A program made the translations under genes and the position numbers. The notes beneath the pieces are model-generated. The model saw only the letters and a list, made by a program, of their open reading frames with translations, did not search any database and was not told the origin of the DNA. Of a stretch of 64,000 nucleotides of DNA, positions 1 through 12,096 are shown piece by piece (positions within the stretch are counted from its first letter, which is position 1; the number at the start of each line of letters is the position of its first letter). The DNA is from Diaporthe sp. PMI_573 (Eukaryota > Ascomycota > Sordariomycetes > Diaporthales > Diaporthaceae). The stretch is from the NCBI GenBank assembly GCA_021399435.1, contig JAJTUP010000001.1, positions 1,364,001 to 1,428,000 on the forward strand. Direction: 5' to 3'.

Positions 1-524
1 TCGAGGTAAAGCACGGGCTGTGAGCATGGTCTTTCCTCGAGGAAGAGCAATGATGTGACGTGCGCGATATGCAAGGTGGTCAAGTGAGCCCAGAGACTCG
101 AAAGACTGTGGTGTATGATGGAGAAATGGCTGGATGTGGCGAGGGAGAGGATGGCGAAGCACAAAAGGAAGGGTAGAAGGGATGCACGGAGAATTGTAGA
201 AGGACTGTTGATGGAATAGTGGAAGACAGAGATGGACAGCAAGAGATAAGCAACAGGAGCAAGGCACGGTACCAAGACTCTGATGGTATGGAATTGCACA
301 TGAGACCCGTCGACAGTCGACATGACGAAAATATTAACACTTGGGAGGAAGCAGGTGTTCAAAGGCCTAGAAACCATGGGCGGTTGCTCAAGTGTGCTAT
401 TTAGGTTCGAGTGATTGGCTGCTTAAGAGCAACGCAGTATCAACAGTATCAACGTATGAGCGAGACCTGGAGCAAAACGCCTGTCCCCCGGCAGCCCGGG
501 AGAAGAGTCTTCTCTCTGCCCCTC
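1..524. other. no recognisable gene
   Basis: No supported coding signal is visible. The open frames here are short, overlap on both strands and show no family motif. Confidence 0.5.
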
Positions 525-1211
525 CTACTTTCCCCAGACATGGGCCATCTCGGCGCGGCTGAGCACCATGACCATGACAAGACTCAGGTCCACGCCGGCC
601 GCCGTCTTCACCTTCCACACCGCGCGAGGCTTGTTCCCACCCGCCTGCTGCTGCATCACGAAACCCCCGACCAGTGTAAATTGGGTCTTGTTTGCCTCGG
701 CCTTCTCAATAGTGGCAAAGGGTTCGCCGCCAACTCGTAGCTGTACCACCCTGGCGTCGTCACCCGACTGGTGCATGGTCACGAGGACATCCTCCCCTGC
801 AGTCGTGCGCACCGTGGCGTTGATGTTGGAGTGGTGCTTCGTGGCGAAGTTGCTTTGCACCAGTGTGGCCAGCACCCGCCCGTCGCCGGTAGCCTCGACC
901 ACCCAGCCGTTCTTGAGGTCCAGGCTATGGTGGCGGAAGTCGAAGAGATGGCTATGGGTGCTTTCGGAGCCGGCATTGCCTGGGGAGGAGCGGCCGTGTA
1001 CCTTGCGGCGGAGGCTCCACGAAGTGCCCCACACAGCACCCCGGACGTCGAACAGTGGCTCGTCACTAGCAGCGCCTGCGTCCAAACACGCAGTGACTCG
1101 CTTGAAGGTCTTGTCGTAGCAGTGGACTGTGAGGGATGTCTCTTGCTGGGCCGTGTGCCCTGTGAGCATGCACACGGGTGGCTTGGGCGTTTGGAGGGTT
1201 TGCTGAGACAT
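525..1211 (-). CDS. LURP-one-related (tubby C-terminal-like, DUF567) protein
   Basis: This is a single-exon gene of 228 residues. The sequence shows the beta-rich pattern of LURP-one/phospholipid-scramblase-like proteins: PLFDVRGAVWGTSW, then SLRRKVHGR, then LFDFRHHSLDLKN and WVVEATGDGR, with a final hydrophobic strand LSLVMVMVLS near the C-terminus. The length matches the usual 200-240 residues of the family. In fungi and plants these proteins adopt a tubby-like beta barrel around a central helix; biochemical roles are mostly unknown, and membrane lipid binding is suspected from the fold. There is no signal peptide, so it is probably cytosolic. The start at 1211 is the first ATG of the open frame and gives a complete domain. 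No disruption is seen. The assignment is by motif recognition and is fairly secure at fold level, while function is open. Confidence 0.82.
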   Translation of the reverse strand: MSQQTLQTPKPPVCMLTGHTAQQETSLTVHCYDKTFKRVTACLDAGAASDEPLFDVRGAVWGTSWSLRRKVHGRSSPGNAGSESTHSHLFDFRHHSLDLKNGWVVEATGDGRVLATLVQSNFATKHHSNINATVRTTAGEDVLVTMHQSGDDARVVQLRVGGEPFATIEKAEANKTQFTLVGGFVMQQQAGGNKPRAVWKVKTAAGVDLSLVMVMVLSRAEMAHVWGK

Positions 1212-2493
1212 TGTTGCCTGGTGATGAATTGTTGGCTGTGCTCGTTAGCTGCGGGTCCTTTCTTGGCGAATTATCTGCAGTGGCAGAGAGAGGCCTTAGG
1301 GTGAGGCGATGACTGGATGCAATTGCGGGCAGGAACTGACAGGCGGGATGGATTGTTTGCGCGGTGTGACTCCTCGAAGTCCCATGACTTTCAACGTCGC
1401 CTGTGCAGATGCAGTGGCAGTCTGTGGATTCGGGAAAGCAATCACGGCTTGTGACCAGCTGGTTGCCGGTGCTCGGGTGGCACCCTAACCTTCCATTCAA
1501 GTACCACCTCGGTGAGTGACTGTAGCCCAGGATCGCAGGCAGTTGGTGATTGCCTGGTTGTCTGCTATCTCGTTGAACTGCTGGTTCGTCGAGGTACACC
1601 CAGTGCCTAGGCAACTTGGGATGGTCTTACTCGGCACGGTCAGTCCATCCGGGCCGGATGAGACGAGGTGGTAGAACTGCAAACGACCTGGATCAAGTGA
1701 CTAGCTCGAGGCTACCGACAAGACAGACTGTCAGACTTCGGGTCTCTTCCATGCAGTGTTCAACAGAGTCGGATGGAGCATAAGTGATAGACCAGCACGA
1801 CCAGCCCGTCCCGTCCAATCCACTTCCAAGGCTCTTTAATTCACATCATCTCCAAGCCATCAACAACTTGAAGGCCATGAAATCCTGACTGCAGGACAGC
1901 CCACATCCGATCAAATTACTACGTCCGAATCGATAGGCATTCACCTTCCACAGAGTTGAGGTAACTTCTGGTTTTGTAGAACCCCTGGTGGCATCCCGAC
2001 AGTATGGTTGCACAGGAAAACCCTTTCCCGTACCATCGGATCAGACGGGTGGAATGGGGCTCGGATTGCCAAAGCCAACAAATATTTGCTCGTTCAATGA
2101 GCACAAACGGCTTTATGTGACAGCCTGGGAAATAGTTCTCAACCAAGTAAAGACGGGAGGCCAACAGGTTACCAACATCTGTCACGCTTCAACACGGACA
2201 GCACAGAGCCTGAAGACACCAGTGCGAGACGTTGTGCATACGTCAAAAGAGAATGCATTCTCATAGAGGCATGCCATCTATACCTTGGGTAGGTCACGCA
2301 TGGGCTCTTGCCACAATCATCAATTTGGCCAACGGTAACTTAATATTTGATGAATATCCTCCCTGCGGGAATCACCACATCGCAGCCAGCACCTTTCCTC
2401 ATTCAAAAACGTTGCTCCTCTTAGCCTCGGTAGCGCAACAAGACGCCAAATGCCTCGCATTACAAAGCTGCCGTGACAGTCATGATCCAGCCG
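1212..2493. other. gene-free stretch
   Basis: Only short, unrelated open frames are present and no family motif was found. The part nearest 1212 probably holds the promoter of the LURP-one gene, but no clear element can be named. Confidence 0.4.
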
Positions 2494-3174
2494 ATACCTG
2501 CACCGTTTGTTGCCCTCATCCCGCCAGCCGTCGCCGTTGGCATGGCCTCGGTCGCCAGTGTCGTCTCAGCTGCCGGCACTGTTGCTGGCGGTGTGGCAGA
2601 GGCAATCGAGGCTGCCAATAAACTTAAGAAACCATGTTGTATAAGGCATAGCTTTATACCACAGGGCAGCGCGTGGCCTCCGGATGCTAATCAGCTCGCG
2701 TGGCAGGCTTGCAAAGGTAACAAAAATTTACTTTGTGATACATGTACAGGTAGGCCGTTTGGCTCTGTCAAGCTGTCCCGGGGAATATGGCATACTTGTA
2801 TTTGTCTTGGGATCTGTTGTTAAAAATAAAGAAAAGAAAAAGAAAATAAAAACACCCTTTACCCTCCCTGTACCTCACCCGAGCTGGTCATCTGATCAGA
2901 CATCAGACCAGCTTCAAGATGCCACGGTTAGTTTCAGCAGCCACTCAACCGGCAGTGAGTTTTCCTAAAACAACAGACTCTAGGAAAAACAGCTAATAGT
3001 GGAGAAGATGTCCTTGTTAGTGGTATTCCTAGTGCCTGTATGACTCTTCTCAACGTCATCACGGGACAGTTTGATGAGGGAAACCCCATTCCCCAGGGCA
3101 CCGACTCTGCCCTCTTTACCAATCTATCTAGGGAGGATATCCAGACAATTCAGAATGCATTGGATGCCCGTGGG
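2494..3174 (+). pseudogene. remnant or multi-exon gene for a small hydrophobic (possibly secreted) protein
   Basis: Three segments look coding. From 2494 a hydrophobic segment begins MIQPIPAPFVALIPPAV and continues into alanine/valine-rich sequence. Around 2905-2952 the frame reads QLQDATVSFSSHSTG. From about 2991 to 3174 it reads GEDVLVSGIPSACMTLLNV and ends in LSREDIQTIQNALDARG. A GTGAGT at 2953 and an AG at 2989-2990 would join the last two segments in frame, but that intron would be only 38 bases, shorter than usual. No continuous frame joins the first segment. I do not recognise a defined family; the hydrophobic N-terminal part and the small size recall small secreted fungal proteins. 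It is either a decayed gene or a gene whose splicing I have not resolved. Confidence 0.33.
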
Positions 3175-4090
3175 TGAGTATCCACGACCACTGGGTACCA
3201 GTCAAAGGCTTGAGAGAAAGATGCTCGCTCTGGGCCAACACTTCCGATACATCGACACAGGGTGACGGATTCAATTCCCAGCGTGGCGGCTGAATCATCA
3301 CCGACCGAGCAAAGGCATCAGCATAACTGTCATAAAAAATAATACAGCTCTAGATTGCTCTACCTCAACCAAGCTGCAGCCCTGGACACATTCTCCCTTG
3401 CCACTGCTAAAACTCAGGACAGTCCCAACAACAAGGTAATCTCGGAATCTATGACTAGAAAGCATGGCTTTTGTATTCCGGTCGATTTGGCAGCAGACGT
3501 TGAGAAGTGTTCCCATGTTTTCCAGACGCCTTAGTCCGAGTATTCTCTCCACCCTAAGCTCTGTGAATAGTTTAGCAGCCTTCACAAAGAAAGAGTTCGT
3601 GACATCCACTGATGGGCCCAGTTGAAGGGTGAAGTCGATGGCAACGAATTTCCCGCCGAACAAACAATATGACCGAGGCTGAAGTCAATGCTGATTCGCC
3701 AGAGCTTTTTCATTTCTTCCGTCGAAGACTAAGGGTGTGGAGACGTTGCTGAACGCAACAAGACGCTGGTTTGTCACGATTAAGATTAAAAAGTGCTGGT
3801 GCAGTAGGAGAACACCGAATATACTTTGTACTCCTTCATTGATGAAAAGAGTTTGGACAGACTCGATCTTTCCTTCCATCAAGTTGTTCTGGTAATTCGT
3901 TCGAGCTTGCTCGAGCCCAGGCAGTGAGTTAGCACCCGCATGTGCAAAGTATTGAGATAGCTGCTTACTTCCCTGCCATTAAGACTAATAATCCCAAAGT
4001 TACCAGCAGAGATTCCATCAGTGGAGACAGTTGCAATGACGATATCAGTAGATGCGATATGGATACCTGCAACTCAAGTGAAGGTAGTGG
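3175..4090. other. no recognisable gene
   Basis: Short open frames occur on both strands, for example 3298-3663 and 3685-3882 on the minus strand, but none has a recognisable motif or consistent coding character. Confidence 0.4.
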
Positions 4091-4094
4091 GGGC

Positions 4095-4380
4095 TTAGAG
4101 ACGGCCGTGACGCCCTCCCATATTTGCAACGTCCGGCACCACCGTCGTCCGCCCGAACACCGACCCGTCCGGGATCGCGAGCTTCCCATCCGTGCCGCTA
4201 CCGTTGACCGTCGTGGAGGTGTATGTCGGGTCGCGCTCGAACTTGACGAGTGGTGCGGGGGTGATGCCGTGTGCGGCGTCCGGGCCGGCTAGGGAGACGA
4301 GGGAGCGGCTAATCACCTCTCCCACGAGGCCAACCGTACCACCTATGTATACTACGTCTCGTTGCCTAGTACTAGCTAAG
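4095..4380 (-). pseudogene. coding-like GC-rich fragment, family not recognised
   Basis: A GC-richer island sits inside more AT-rich DNA. On the minus strand it reads through RDVVYIGGTVGLVGEV, then SLAGPDAAHGITPAPLVKFE, then DGKLAIPDGSVFGRTT. The frame is open upstream of the ATG at 4325 to about 4380, and no intact gene surrounds it. The IGGTVGLVG stretch is weakly reminiscent of a nucleotide-binding loop, but I cannot assign a family. The plus-strand frame over the same bases is also open. I treat it as a possible gene fragment only. Confidence 0.2.
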
Positions 4381-4926
4381 ACGTGAGGAAGGTATTTGAC
4401 TCAACAGGCCCGATGTTGTTCGCCGCCATGACCTTTGCTAACTGGCGGGTGGGACTCCATATGTTCTGGCTTGTTCCACGGAGACGCGCCACACTAGACG
4501 CAGAATTTTGTCTTGCGCTGCTTACTATGTCCGTTGGGAGCCTGTGGCACTGGAAGAAGACAACAATGTGCACACCGAGGACACAAATGATGTACACATT
4601 GATTCTTGAACCAGTACATCAAATAATACCGTGAGGGACGTTGGGAAAGTGTTTCTCGCCAGGGGTCATGAAAAACGCCCATCATCATGTATATCCATCC
4701 TTAAGGTAAGTTGCAGAAAAGTTTCCAGAGAAATATACCCTCAGTATATAGTTACTAACTATCTTGTCTAAAAACAAGGTCCTCCAAGTTATAGAGGAGT
4801 GTTTGGTGTAGGCCAGTGGGTAGGTAGTAAATAAAATAAAGAAGAGATTGTCAGCTGATGGAGGCTAGGATCTAACCTGACTCAGTTATGCTCGAAACCC
4901 GGAGAGTCTCTATAACTCTACAGGTC

Positions 4927-5280
4927 TTGAAGGCCAGGGCGCCGCCGCCGCCGCCCGAAGCCCCAGCAGACGGGCCCTACCGCGCTGCCGTCGGCAGAGC
5001 TCATGAGATCCATCTTTGTCCCAAGCGTGGGCAGCGACTGAAGCGGTGCTTCATCTTTGTTGGAAGAGAGCTGCGGCTTACCCTGGACGACCCTAATCCC
5101 AACTTGCTCTGCCGTACTTATTACAACGCCGGCGGGGTGACTCGCCACTTCCGGAGTGTCCACCTGAACAGGGCACGACAGGATGCTCTGCCCGACAGCG
5201 GGACTAAACGGTAAGATGCAGGTGCGTCATCAGGCCGATCTTGTCCATGGCATCAAGAACAAATTTATCCCCATGTGAGT
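4927..5280 (+). pseudogene. C-terminal C2H2 tail resembling DUF3435 (FluG-domain) recombinase, decayed
   Basis: The frame from about 4927 reads ARAPPPPPEAPADGPYRAAV, CPKRGQRLKRCF and GGVTRHFRSVHL, then stops at 5214. Shifted by one frame, 5216-5275 continues KMQVRHQADLVHGI. From memory of fungal proteins, this matches the C-terminal zinc-finger tail of FluG-domain/DUF3435 proteins, a tyrosine-recombinase family that includes Crypton-like enzymes and Starship captains. In the finger at 5113-5163 the expected second cysteine is tyrosine (TAT at 5122-5124), one G-to-A step from TGT. The rest of the recombinase is not seen upstream. The stop plus frameshift and the lost cysteine make this a relic. 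The assignment depends on recall of family sequences and needs a search. Confidence 0.55.
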
Positions 5281-6966
5281 GACCAAACGGCCGCCCACCT
5301 CTCATCACATTACCATACTTGGCCTGCTCTTGGCATGAGACCAAAACTGCTGGCAGCAGGGCTGTTCAGACTGCATTTTGACAGGAACGGCACAGCCGGA
5401 AGCATTTACCAGATTCACAGCACCTGGCCGATCCCAATTGATTGAACCAGTTGTACCCGGTTACGTGCATCGCCGTCACTCACATTCCATCGGTGGCTTG
5501 CAGAAAATCATTCTCTCTCGATGCAGACGACCAAGACGGGTCAGAAAGCAAGCGACACTTCTTTCATGGACCAATGGGCTTCCGCTGGGACAAGGCAGCC
5601 CGGCATAGTAGTCTGCGGGTGATAGGTAATTAGCGGGGTCGATTCTTGCGGCCTGATTTGCCAAGAAGTCTCGCAGCCTGATTAAGGCGGGGAGGTAGAT
5701 GTGACAGTCGAAGCAGGGAGGCAGCCACTCAGATGTTTCTTCTGAAAACACGAGACGGGTAGTTGCGCCCGCATGGCATGCTAGCCCATTGGCGGAGCTC
5801 GGTTGACTGGTCCCTCCCCGGTCCGCTTGTCGCCGTTCATGCTTCTTGGAATATGACAGGCTGGATATGACGAATGAGTGGGAGGGGCTGCCGCTCTGGC
5901 GCTTTCCCATACTGAAAACATTATTGCCACCGGTCTACCGGTTTTCTAAGACATTGGAACCACATCGCCCATCTGCCTGCCACGCCTGGTAAGACATGGC
6001 CAAGCACGAAGTGACAAGACAGGCAAATCACGGTAGCTGTTTAAAGCAAGAAGTTCCTTTAGCCTTCCTAGTCTGTAGTCTGTAAAAAATGGTTAAGAGA
6101 TCCCATGGCCATATGTCAGATGCTTAGCATAGCCATTTTAAGCCTAGTCTATATCAAGAGATATATTATTACCTTTTGGGATACTCTAGTGTAACAGTGG
6201 CTATTTATGTCGGAGACAGCCTCTAGCCGAGTCACTTTGCATGAATGATTGAAGCTAAACTACTTTCAAAGAGAAAAACTTGACCAGATTCTTCTCTTGC
6301 GGCATGGCAGGTACCTATGTAACTAAGCCAAAGTAGGGGTGGGAATGTGCTGCATTGCGTCTGCAAAAGAATCTGAGGTGGGGAGTCCCGGTCAGGCATC
6401 CACCAAGGAATACCTAGGTACCAGTCTGCTCAGGTGCCAAATGCGGAGCAGGTGAGTTTGTGTATTGTGGCACTTGCTTGTTGATCTTGGCATCAGAAAA
6501 TTGTGGACTGACAAAGCTACGGGTGCATACCCATGGCAGCGAACATTGAACCGCCGCCAGCCCGATACATAAATGACGTGTCATTTATCCATGCAGGTAT
6601 TCGCATTGCGTCCAGCGACTCATACCGCCGGATCATATTATCACGTTCGGATGCAGACGGTTGCAGCACAGAGAACAGATAGTTACCCGTGATTGAGCGA
6701 TTCTGAATAGGGCCAGGCTTGTCTTACAAGACCGTCACTCACACGTTGCCCTTCAGGGGCTGATGGACAAGACAAGTATAAGAATTGTCTGACCCTCACA
6801 TGCGATGTCCTTCAAAGTGTGCTGCCTACAGTCTCTCCTCCGTCATCCCCTTGCACAACCATAGCTTCCGCCAACATTTCAGCACTTCTCTTCCTGGCTC
6901 ATCTCCTGGTACTCTCGCGTTTTACCCGCCCCACATACCATAATACCCACCAATCCTTCAGCCAAC
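5281..6966. other. gene-free stretch
   Basis: The minus-strand open frame 5476-5910 (144 residues) has no motif I recognise and no clear support. The rest is AT-rich DNA without open frames of note. Confidence 0.4.
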
Positions 6967-8110
6967 ATGTCGGCCGACTCAGCTCCATCCACTTTGCACG
7001 CTCGAGGAGCAACGCCGCGGGCAAGTGCTCTCCATCCTGCGCAGGGAGCAACGCAGCCGGCGAATGCTCTCCCTCCTGCTCAAGGCGCAAGAGCTGTACA
7101 TACGCGACAATATCGAGGTGCGCGTTGTCATCCAGCGCCGCGATGACGGTCAAGCCGTGATATACAACTCGGGGTCTATTGAGGACCGGCGCGCCTTGCT
7201 CAGGGTTTTGGTAAGCCTCTGTGCTCGCCTGCCAGCCCGGCGACTAATTTCGTGTAGAGATCTCGTAAACGAAACGAGAGATCAACGCCACAAGCTACCC
7301 CGGATCACTCCTAATAAGGAGGGCTCTCGGGCCTGGCCCTTGATAATTCAAGACCAGAACGCCACATCTCGTGTCAGGGCAGTTGGACCTAATGCACTCT
7401 GCCGAGGTGCATTTGTTCCGATACGGTCTCGACTCGACTCGTCTGTACCTGCCCAACCTGCAACTGCCGCGACCACTCGGGCTCCATCTTCAGTGGCGTC
7501 GTTTTCTCACGTCTAACCAGCCGGGCTTTTTCTTCTGGCGCCCCACTTTTTCTATTCCCTGCGGCCTCGTCTCATGCAGCATCTCGAGCTACTGCTGAAC
7601 CGCCTTGTCCTCCCGCCCCTACCATCTCAACGGTGACTTCTCTGGTACGGTGTTTAATTCACCAGGGCTACACAGCAATGGTCCCACGAAGGTCTGGTTA
7701 CTTGGGACCCCTGCGTTGCTCAACAACGGCTCATCCAAGATGGTCCCGGACTCGGACTCGGATGATGACAATCCCTTACCAGAGCGATTCCACAATGATT
7801 TTCGAGATTCCATTGCTACCGAACACACCGCGTCAATAGTGGGCTCCTAGGGTCCTCGCCCTTCAACACCGCCACCCAGGAGCCTTCACATGCCACAATT
7901 TCCGACGTACGGACGCAATTAGAAGCAATGGTCGTACCAGCAACGCCAGTATTCGAGTCCCGCTGGACAGACAGATTTCCCCATCGGAGTTTGGTACATG
8001 GCACCCACATGCTGGTGTGTCCAAAGAGAATCACAGAGGCAAATTTGTGTGAGGCCAATGTTTCTGGAAGTGTACCCAGGACCCGCTCTTCTGTCAGCTG
8101 TCTAACTTGA
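6967..8110 (+). pseudogene. decayed gene with MADS-box-like segment
   Basis: In the frame starting upstream of 7025 the sequence reads EQRRGQVLSILRREQRSRR, then LLLKAQELYIRDNIEVRVV, then IQRRDDGQAVIYNSG. The pattern KAxELxxxxxxEVxVxIxRR...YNS recalls the second half of fungal MADS/SRF-like DNA-binding domains. An ATG at 6967 opens another frame that is rich in PAQGA repeats and stops at 7146. Downstream, coding-like stretches change frame repeatedly: a serine- and alanine-rich part around 7340-7600, and an acidic segment DSDSDDDNPLPERF near 7752. No single intact gene can be assembled. The MADS resemblance is weak and the whole is best called a remnant; unrecognised introns are the alternative. 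Confidence 0.3.
7007..7084 (+). repeat. imperfect 39-base tandem repeat (two copies)
   Basis: Copies lie at 7007-7045 and 7046-7084. Both begin GAGCAACGC and share the core TGCTCTCC-TCCTGC. In the MADS-like frame they encode two related blocks, EQRRGQVLSILRR and EQRSRRMLSLLLK. The unit is a multiple of three, so the reading frame is kept. Confidence 0.7.
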
Positions 8111-11100
8111 TTCCTGGCTTTGGTCTTTCTCCCGGTGTCTTTGGTGCTCATCTGCCCCTCCACATGCACAATAGCTCGACTGGGTGTGTTGCGCTTCCGC
8201 TTTGAAAAGTTGATGGGTTCCGGTCTCATATTTACTAAGTGTGTTTGTTTGGATGATTTTTTTCGTGGCAGGAATGAGTGGACACTCAATTAAAAAAAAA
8301 AAAAAAACGATCATCTCTTTTGACGTTCCCAAGTTGCATGTCGTGATCTGAGATAGGGTTAGGTAGGGTCGACCCGGCCGACAGTGCTTATCCGAGGACA
8401 ATGTGTGGAACAGAGTAGGATTGGAGACCCGTTCTCCAGGATCTGAAACTATTAGTACACACTGCTCGTACGGGATCAGGAGTCCAACTACCAAGGTACT
8501 CGGATGGTACGGAGTACATGGCCCATCCTTCAGGATGCCCCCTCAATTGTGCGACACACCACGGTGACCGGTTTAGCCAACCATACAATAATAAACGTCT
8601 CACGAGGCTCCAGGAGCAGTGACACCCATATCAGGATCATGGATGCTCCATTCACATGACATCTCGCTCTTGACCCCCACCCATCATGGTCGGAGAATCC
8701 TTACGTGGCTCTGTATACATTGTGCCCCCCTGCGAGGTCCAGCAGCTTTCAACATGCGATTCCAAAGCTTCAGGGAGCCCCTCCAGCATATTCTCAATGG
8801 CCGAATTCAACAGCTTCTCAATATGTTCTGACCTCATTGCTCCGGTCTTGTCGATGTGAATTAAAACAAGGAGTCTCGGTTTAAAACGTGTTCCTCCACC
8901 AAAGCTAAGTGGTTTCGTTTTTTGATCCTCTTAGAATTCAAGTGTGGATAGAGTTAATTCAGACTACCTAATCTCCAGGAGATTCCCATACTATCCTGGT
9001 TAAATTTACTAGATTGAAACAGATAAAATTCCTAAAAATAAATAAAAAACACTTGATTAACTATACCATTCATTATTATTCCGCGCAAAGATGTTCAATC
9101 AAGCTAGAGCTTTGCTTGAATATGCCAGGTGTGGCGCCCCCAACCCGCGAATGCCCATTGCCGCCCTGCGGCGGATAGACGGTATCAGAGTCCAGGACGC
9201 TGGGAGTAGCCGGAGTTGCGTCCGCCTGTTTCACTACCATCCGAGCCTCAAATTTCAGTGATTCATAGGCTCGATGGAATGAGGAGACGGTAGATATGAG
9301 GAAGAGATTCATTGCTACCCCGGAAGGTGTGCCACACTGACAGGGTGAGAGACTCGTCTCACGGGAGGACGGTGGTGATTATATAGGCGTGTGATATCGC
9401 CGCAAGACACAAATTGACCACACACAACCACACGCCCTGACATGCCTGGTGTTGCGGGTGCGCACTGCCTATGCACCACGGAGTCGCTACAGTAAACATT
9501 GAATAGTTATGCAGCGAGCGCAACCGAGATTGTTGTGCCATGCAGGGATTATGCCTCACCCGAGTTAAGGCAAACACAGCGTTCGGAAGGTGATACAGTG
9601 ATAGCTATATTCGCTGAATCTCGGCAGGACTTGGGTTTCCCCTTAGAACGTCGGATGAGGTCCCATGCTGGTCCTTTGGGGATAATTTGGCGCAGACCAA
9701 TGGAGTAGATAGATCACTCTCGCCATGGGGGCCATGCGGAGATGTTGGCTTGCTGTCCCGGACGTAGTTCAGAAAACTGCAACTGGCCCTCCAAACACCC
9801 ATCAGGTCATCCATGTACCCGAGTGTATTATGATCGTTGTCCCGGTGCGGTTTGATCAAGCGTGCTGACGACCAACTCGGACGCATGTAATGCTCAGCCG
9901 CTTACTTCTCCTCGTCGCACTGTCACGTTGTTTTAATTAGTTCTTCAAATTTGAATATAATTAAATCCTAGACGAGCTACAGGGGCTGAGGTCATTTGAC
10001 CGAATTACTCTCCGCCTCCCGATGACAGTCTTGACTTGTTATGAGGTTGTATATGTCCGCCGTGATATCAACCTATAAAGTCCACATTTTGACTTCTGGA
10101 AAGCGGGCACTCTGAACCCTCACATGGCGGACTGACGAGCGTGTGGACTCACTGTACTATTGAAATTTACCTGATGTCCTCATAGCCTCTCGGATGAGGG
10201 CCTCATCCGAGCGCACCCAAACGCAGAGTATTGAAGGCAATCCTTATGTGCCTGCCACCGTAAGACACGCCTCCGGTCTCAAAATCACCATTATCTGAGT
10301 TATGGAACCCAACTTCGGCTATAAGCCACCGACACATACTGCGCTGCCTATTTTAGGAGCAAAAGTGGTTTGATCTACACGATTTAGCTCTTTGGAATCA
10401 GCTCCTTATGGTTTGACGGTACCAACTTTAATGTCATTTAGGCTGACTCTTCCCTCACCCTACACAAACGACGAGACTAGGGCCGGTCTAACCTAAACAG
10501 CCTACTTTCTATTATTGGAGACATAGCATACTGTGTAGCAATTTTAATGGAACGGCAAGAAGGCATTCTTTACCTTAAACTCGGCCTATGGCGGCATTTC
10601 TGCCTCTAATATAGTCACTATTTGCGAGCCTATGGGCGGGTCCAGGTGGGTCGCCGCCTCTACTTGCCACAGAGCGCTTAAGAAGTACCGAGAATCTCTT
10701 CTATGTTATCATCGGCATATAGGAGCTTACAGCCTTTGAAGCTTCTTTACGCGCCTCCTATAGCTAATGGCATTAACTTTATCAACCCCTAAGACGTTCT
10801 GTCCAATGGGTTCTGGGAAATCTTTCTATGCTATTTATTTAATGCTGTCTAATCAAAGAGTTATGGACTAGTTGTATTCTTTGAGTTCCTCTACTAAGCT
10901 GGAACGGCAATAAGTATCCTAAAAGGACAAGAAACAATGTATCTTATTGATAATAACAGTGAGATTTGCTATGTAAGGCTTTAAATAGTGACTTTCTAAT
11001 CTACTTCTGCAAACCAGTACTCTGTTAGATGCCACTACTTCGCACTATAAGTCTTAGTGTTGAGCCGTGCCTAGTCTCCGCTGCTATTTGTGCCGGCACT

Positions 11101-12096
11101 ATTAACAAGCTCTCAACCTTGAAATAGACCGGCCTGTCAAGGTTGAAGCTATTGCGAGACACGAGCTCTAGTTAGATGCCGTTAAGCAGCGTTAAAGTGC
11201 CTTCGCCATGTAATTCAGGCCTTCTATACACAGATATAACTTGCCCGAAATGCACCATAAAAGCCGCCCTGTCCTAGAAGGATCCGGATTGGTTCACAGA
11301 CTTGTCCCTCAAGATTATTTGAAAACAATCATTCGGTCTGTCGCAATTGCGAAACTAACACCACAATACAAGCCGACCTAGTACACGCGTCTAAGGCCCC
11401 ATTAAGCGTTTTTCACAGCTACGGTTAGAACAGACTACAGGTAAGTTAACCACGATTTACTGTATAGAGCACCTTAAAGGACCGCAAGAAGAATGAGGCG
11501 TTCAATTCGATATGCGGAGACGGGCATCCCGGGCTCCGGACGTTACCAACAACCCGAGCCCCACGCTATCAATAAATTTTCATGCAAAGGCATCACTTTT
11601 CAATCCTCGTATCGTAATTAGATTGAGATTTTTGTAACCTTTGCTCGGCAACGAAGAACTGCAAGCTCGCCACTTGTCAAGCACAATTGGTCTGGCCTTT
11701 TGTGATAATATCTGGGCACATATCAGCTTGCGTTTACGTACTACGCGCCTGAACGTTCCCAAACAAAAGCCTCCAACCCGCCAGCTGTAAGACTAAGAAT
11801 ATTAAAATGGATTCAGCCCTAAATTCGCCACACGATCGAATCTCTTGTATGGTGTTAGTCCAGGGAAATCTCGAACAGGTTTCCTATTGGCTCGTCCTTT
11901 TCTCTGAGCTCTGTCGTGCTGGGGTCCGACCCCCCTCTTTCTCCTCGGCACCATCCGCATCGAGGGTCGAAAGAATATGTAGAGAAGTGAGGCATTGGGA
12001 AGGGCTGAATTTTTAGTCTTGGGTAGAATCTCGAATTCGAACAGTAGTTCATCCCCTAAGGACATGACCAAGAAACCAATGCCCATGAGACGAGAC
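8111..12096. other. 4-kb gene-free stretch, AT-rich in places
   Basis: No supported gene lies here, and 9900-11560 lacks any open frame of note on either strand. A run of 16 A lies at 8292-8307. Short coding-like patches can be read around 11220-11400 on the plus strand, such as LVHRLVPQDYLKTII, interrupted by stops, which suggests old inactivated coding or transposon DNA. No terminal repeats were recognised. Confidence 0.5.
8292..8307 (+). repeat. poly-A run, 16 bases
   Basis: An uninterrupted homopolymer of A in gene-free DNA. It could be the tail of an old retro-inserted sequence or slippage; no element body was recognised next to it. Confidence 0.9.

Noticed and set aside
3225..3290. A tRNA 3'-end-like string GGATTCAATTCCCAGCG near 3248
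   Set aside because: No complementary 5' acceptor arm or box A lies upstream.
5476..5910. 144-residue minus-strand open frame
   Set aside because: Sequence is not recognisable and no start context, intron or homologous block supports it.
11220..11420. Coding-like words (for example LVPQDYLKTII) recalling the C-terminal part of NAD-glutamate dehydrogenase
   Set aside because: Too short and interrupted by stops; no second block of that enzyme was found.
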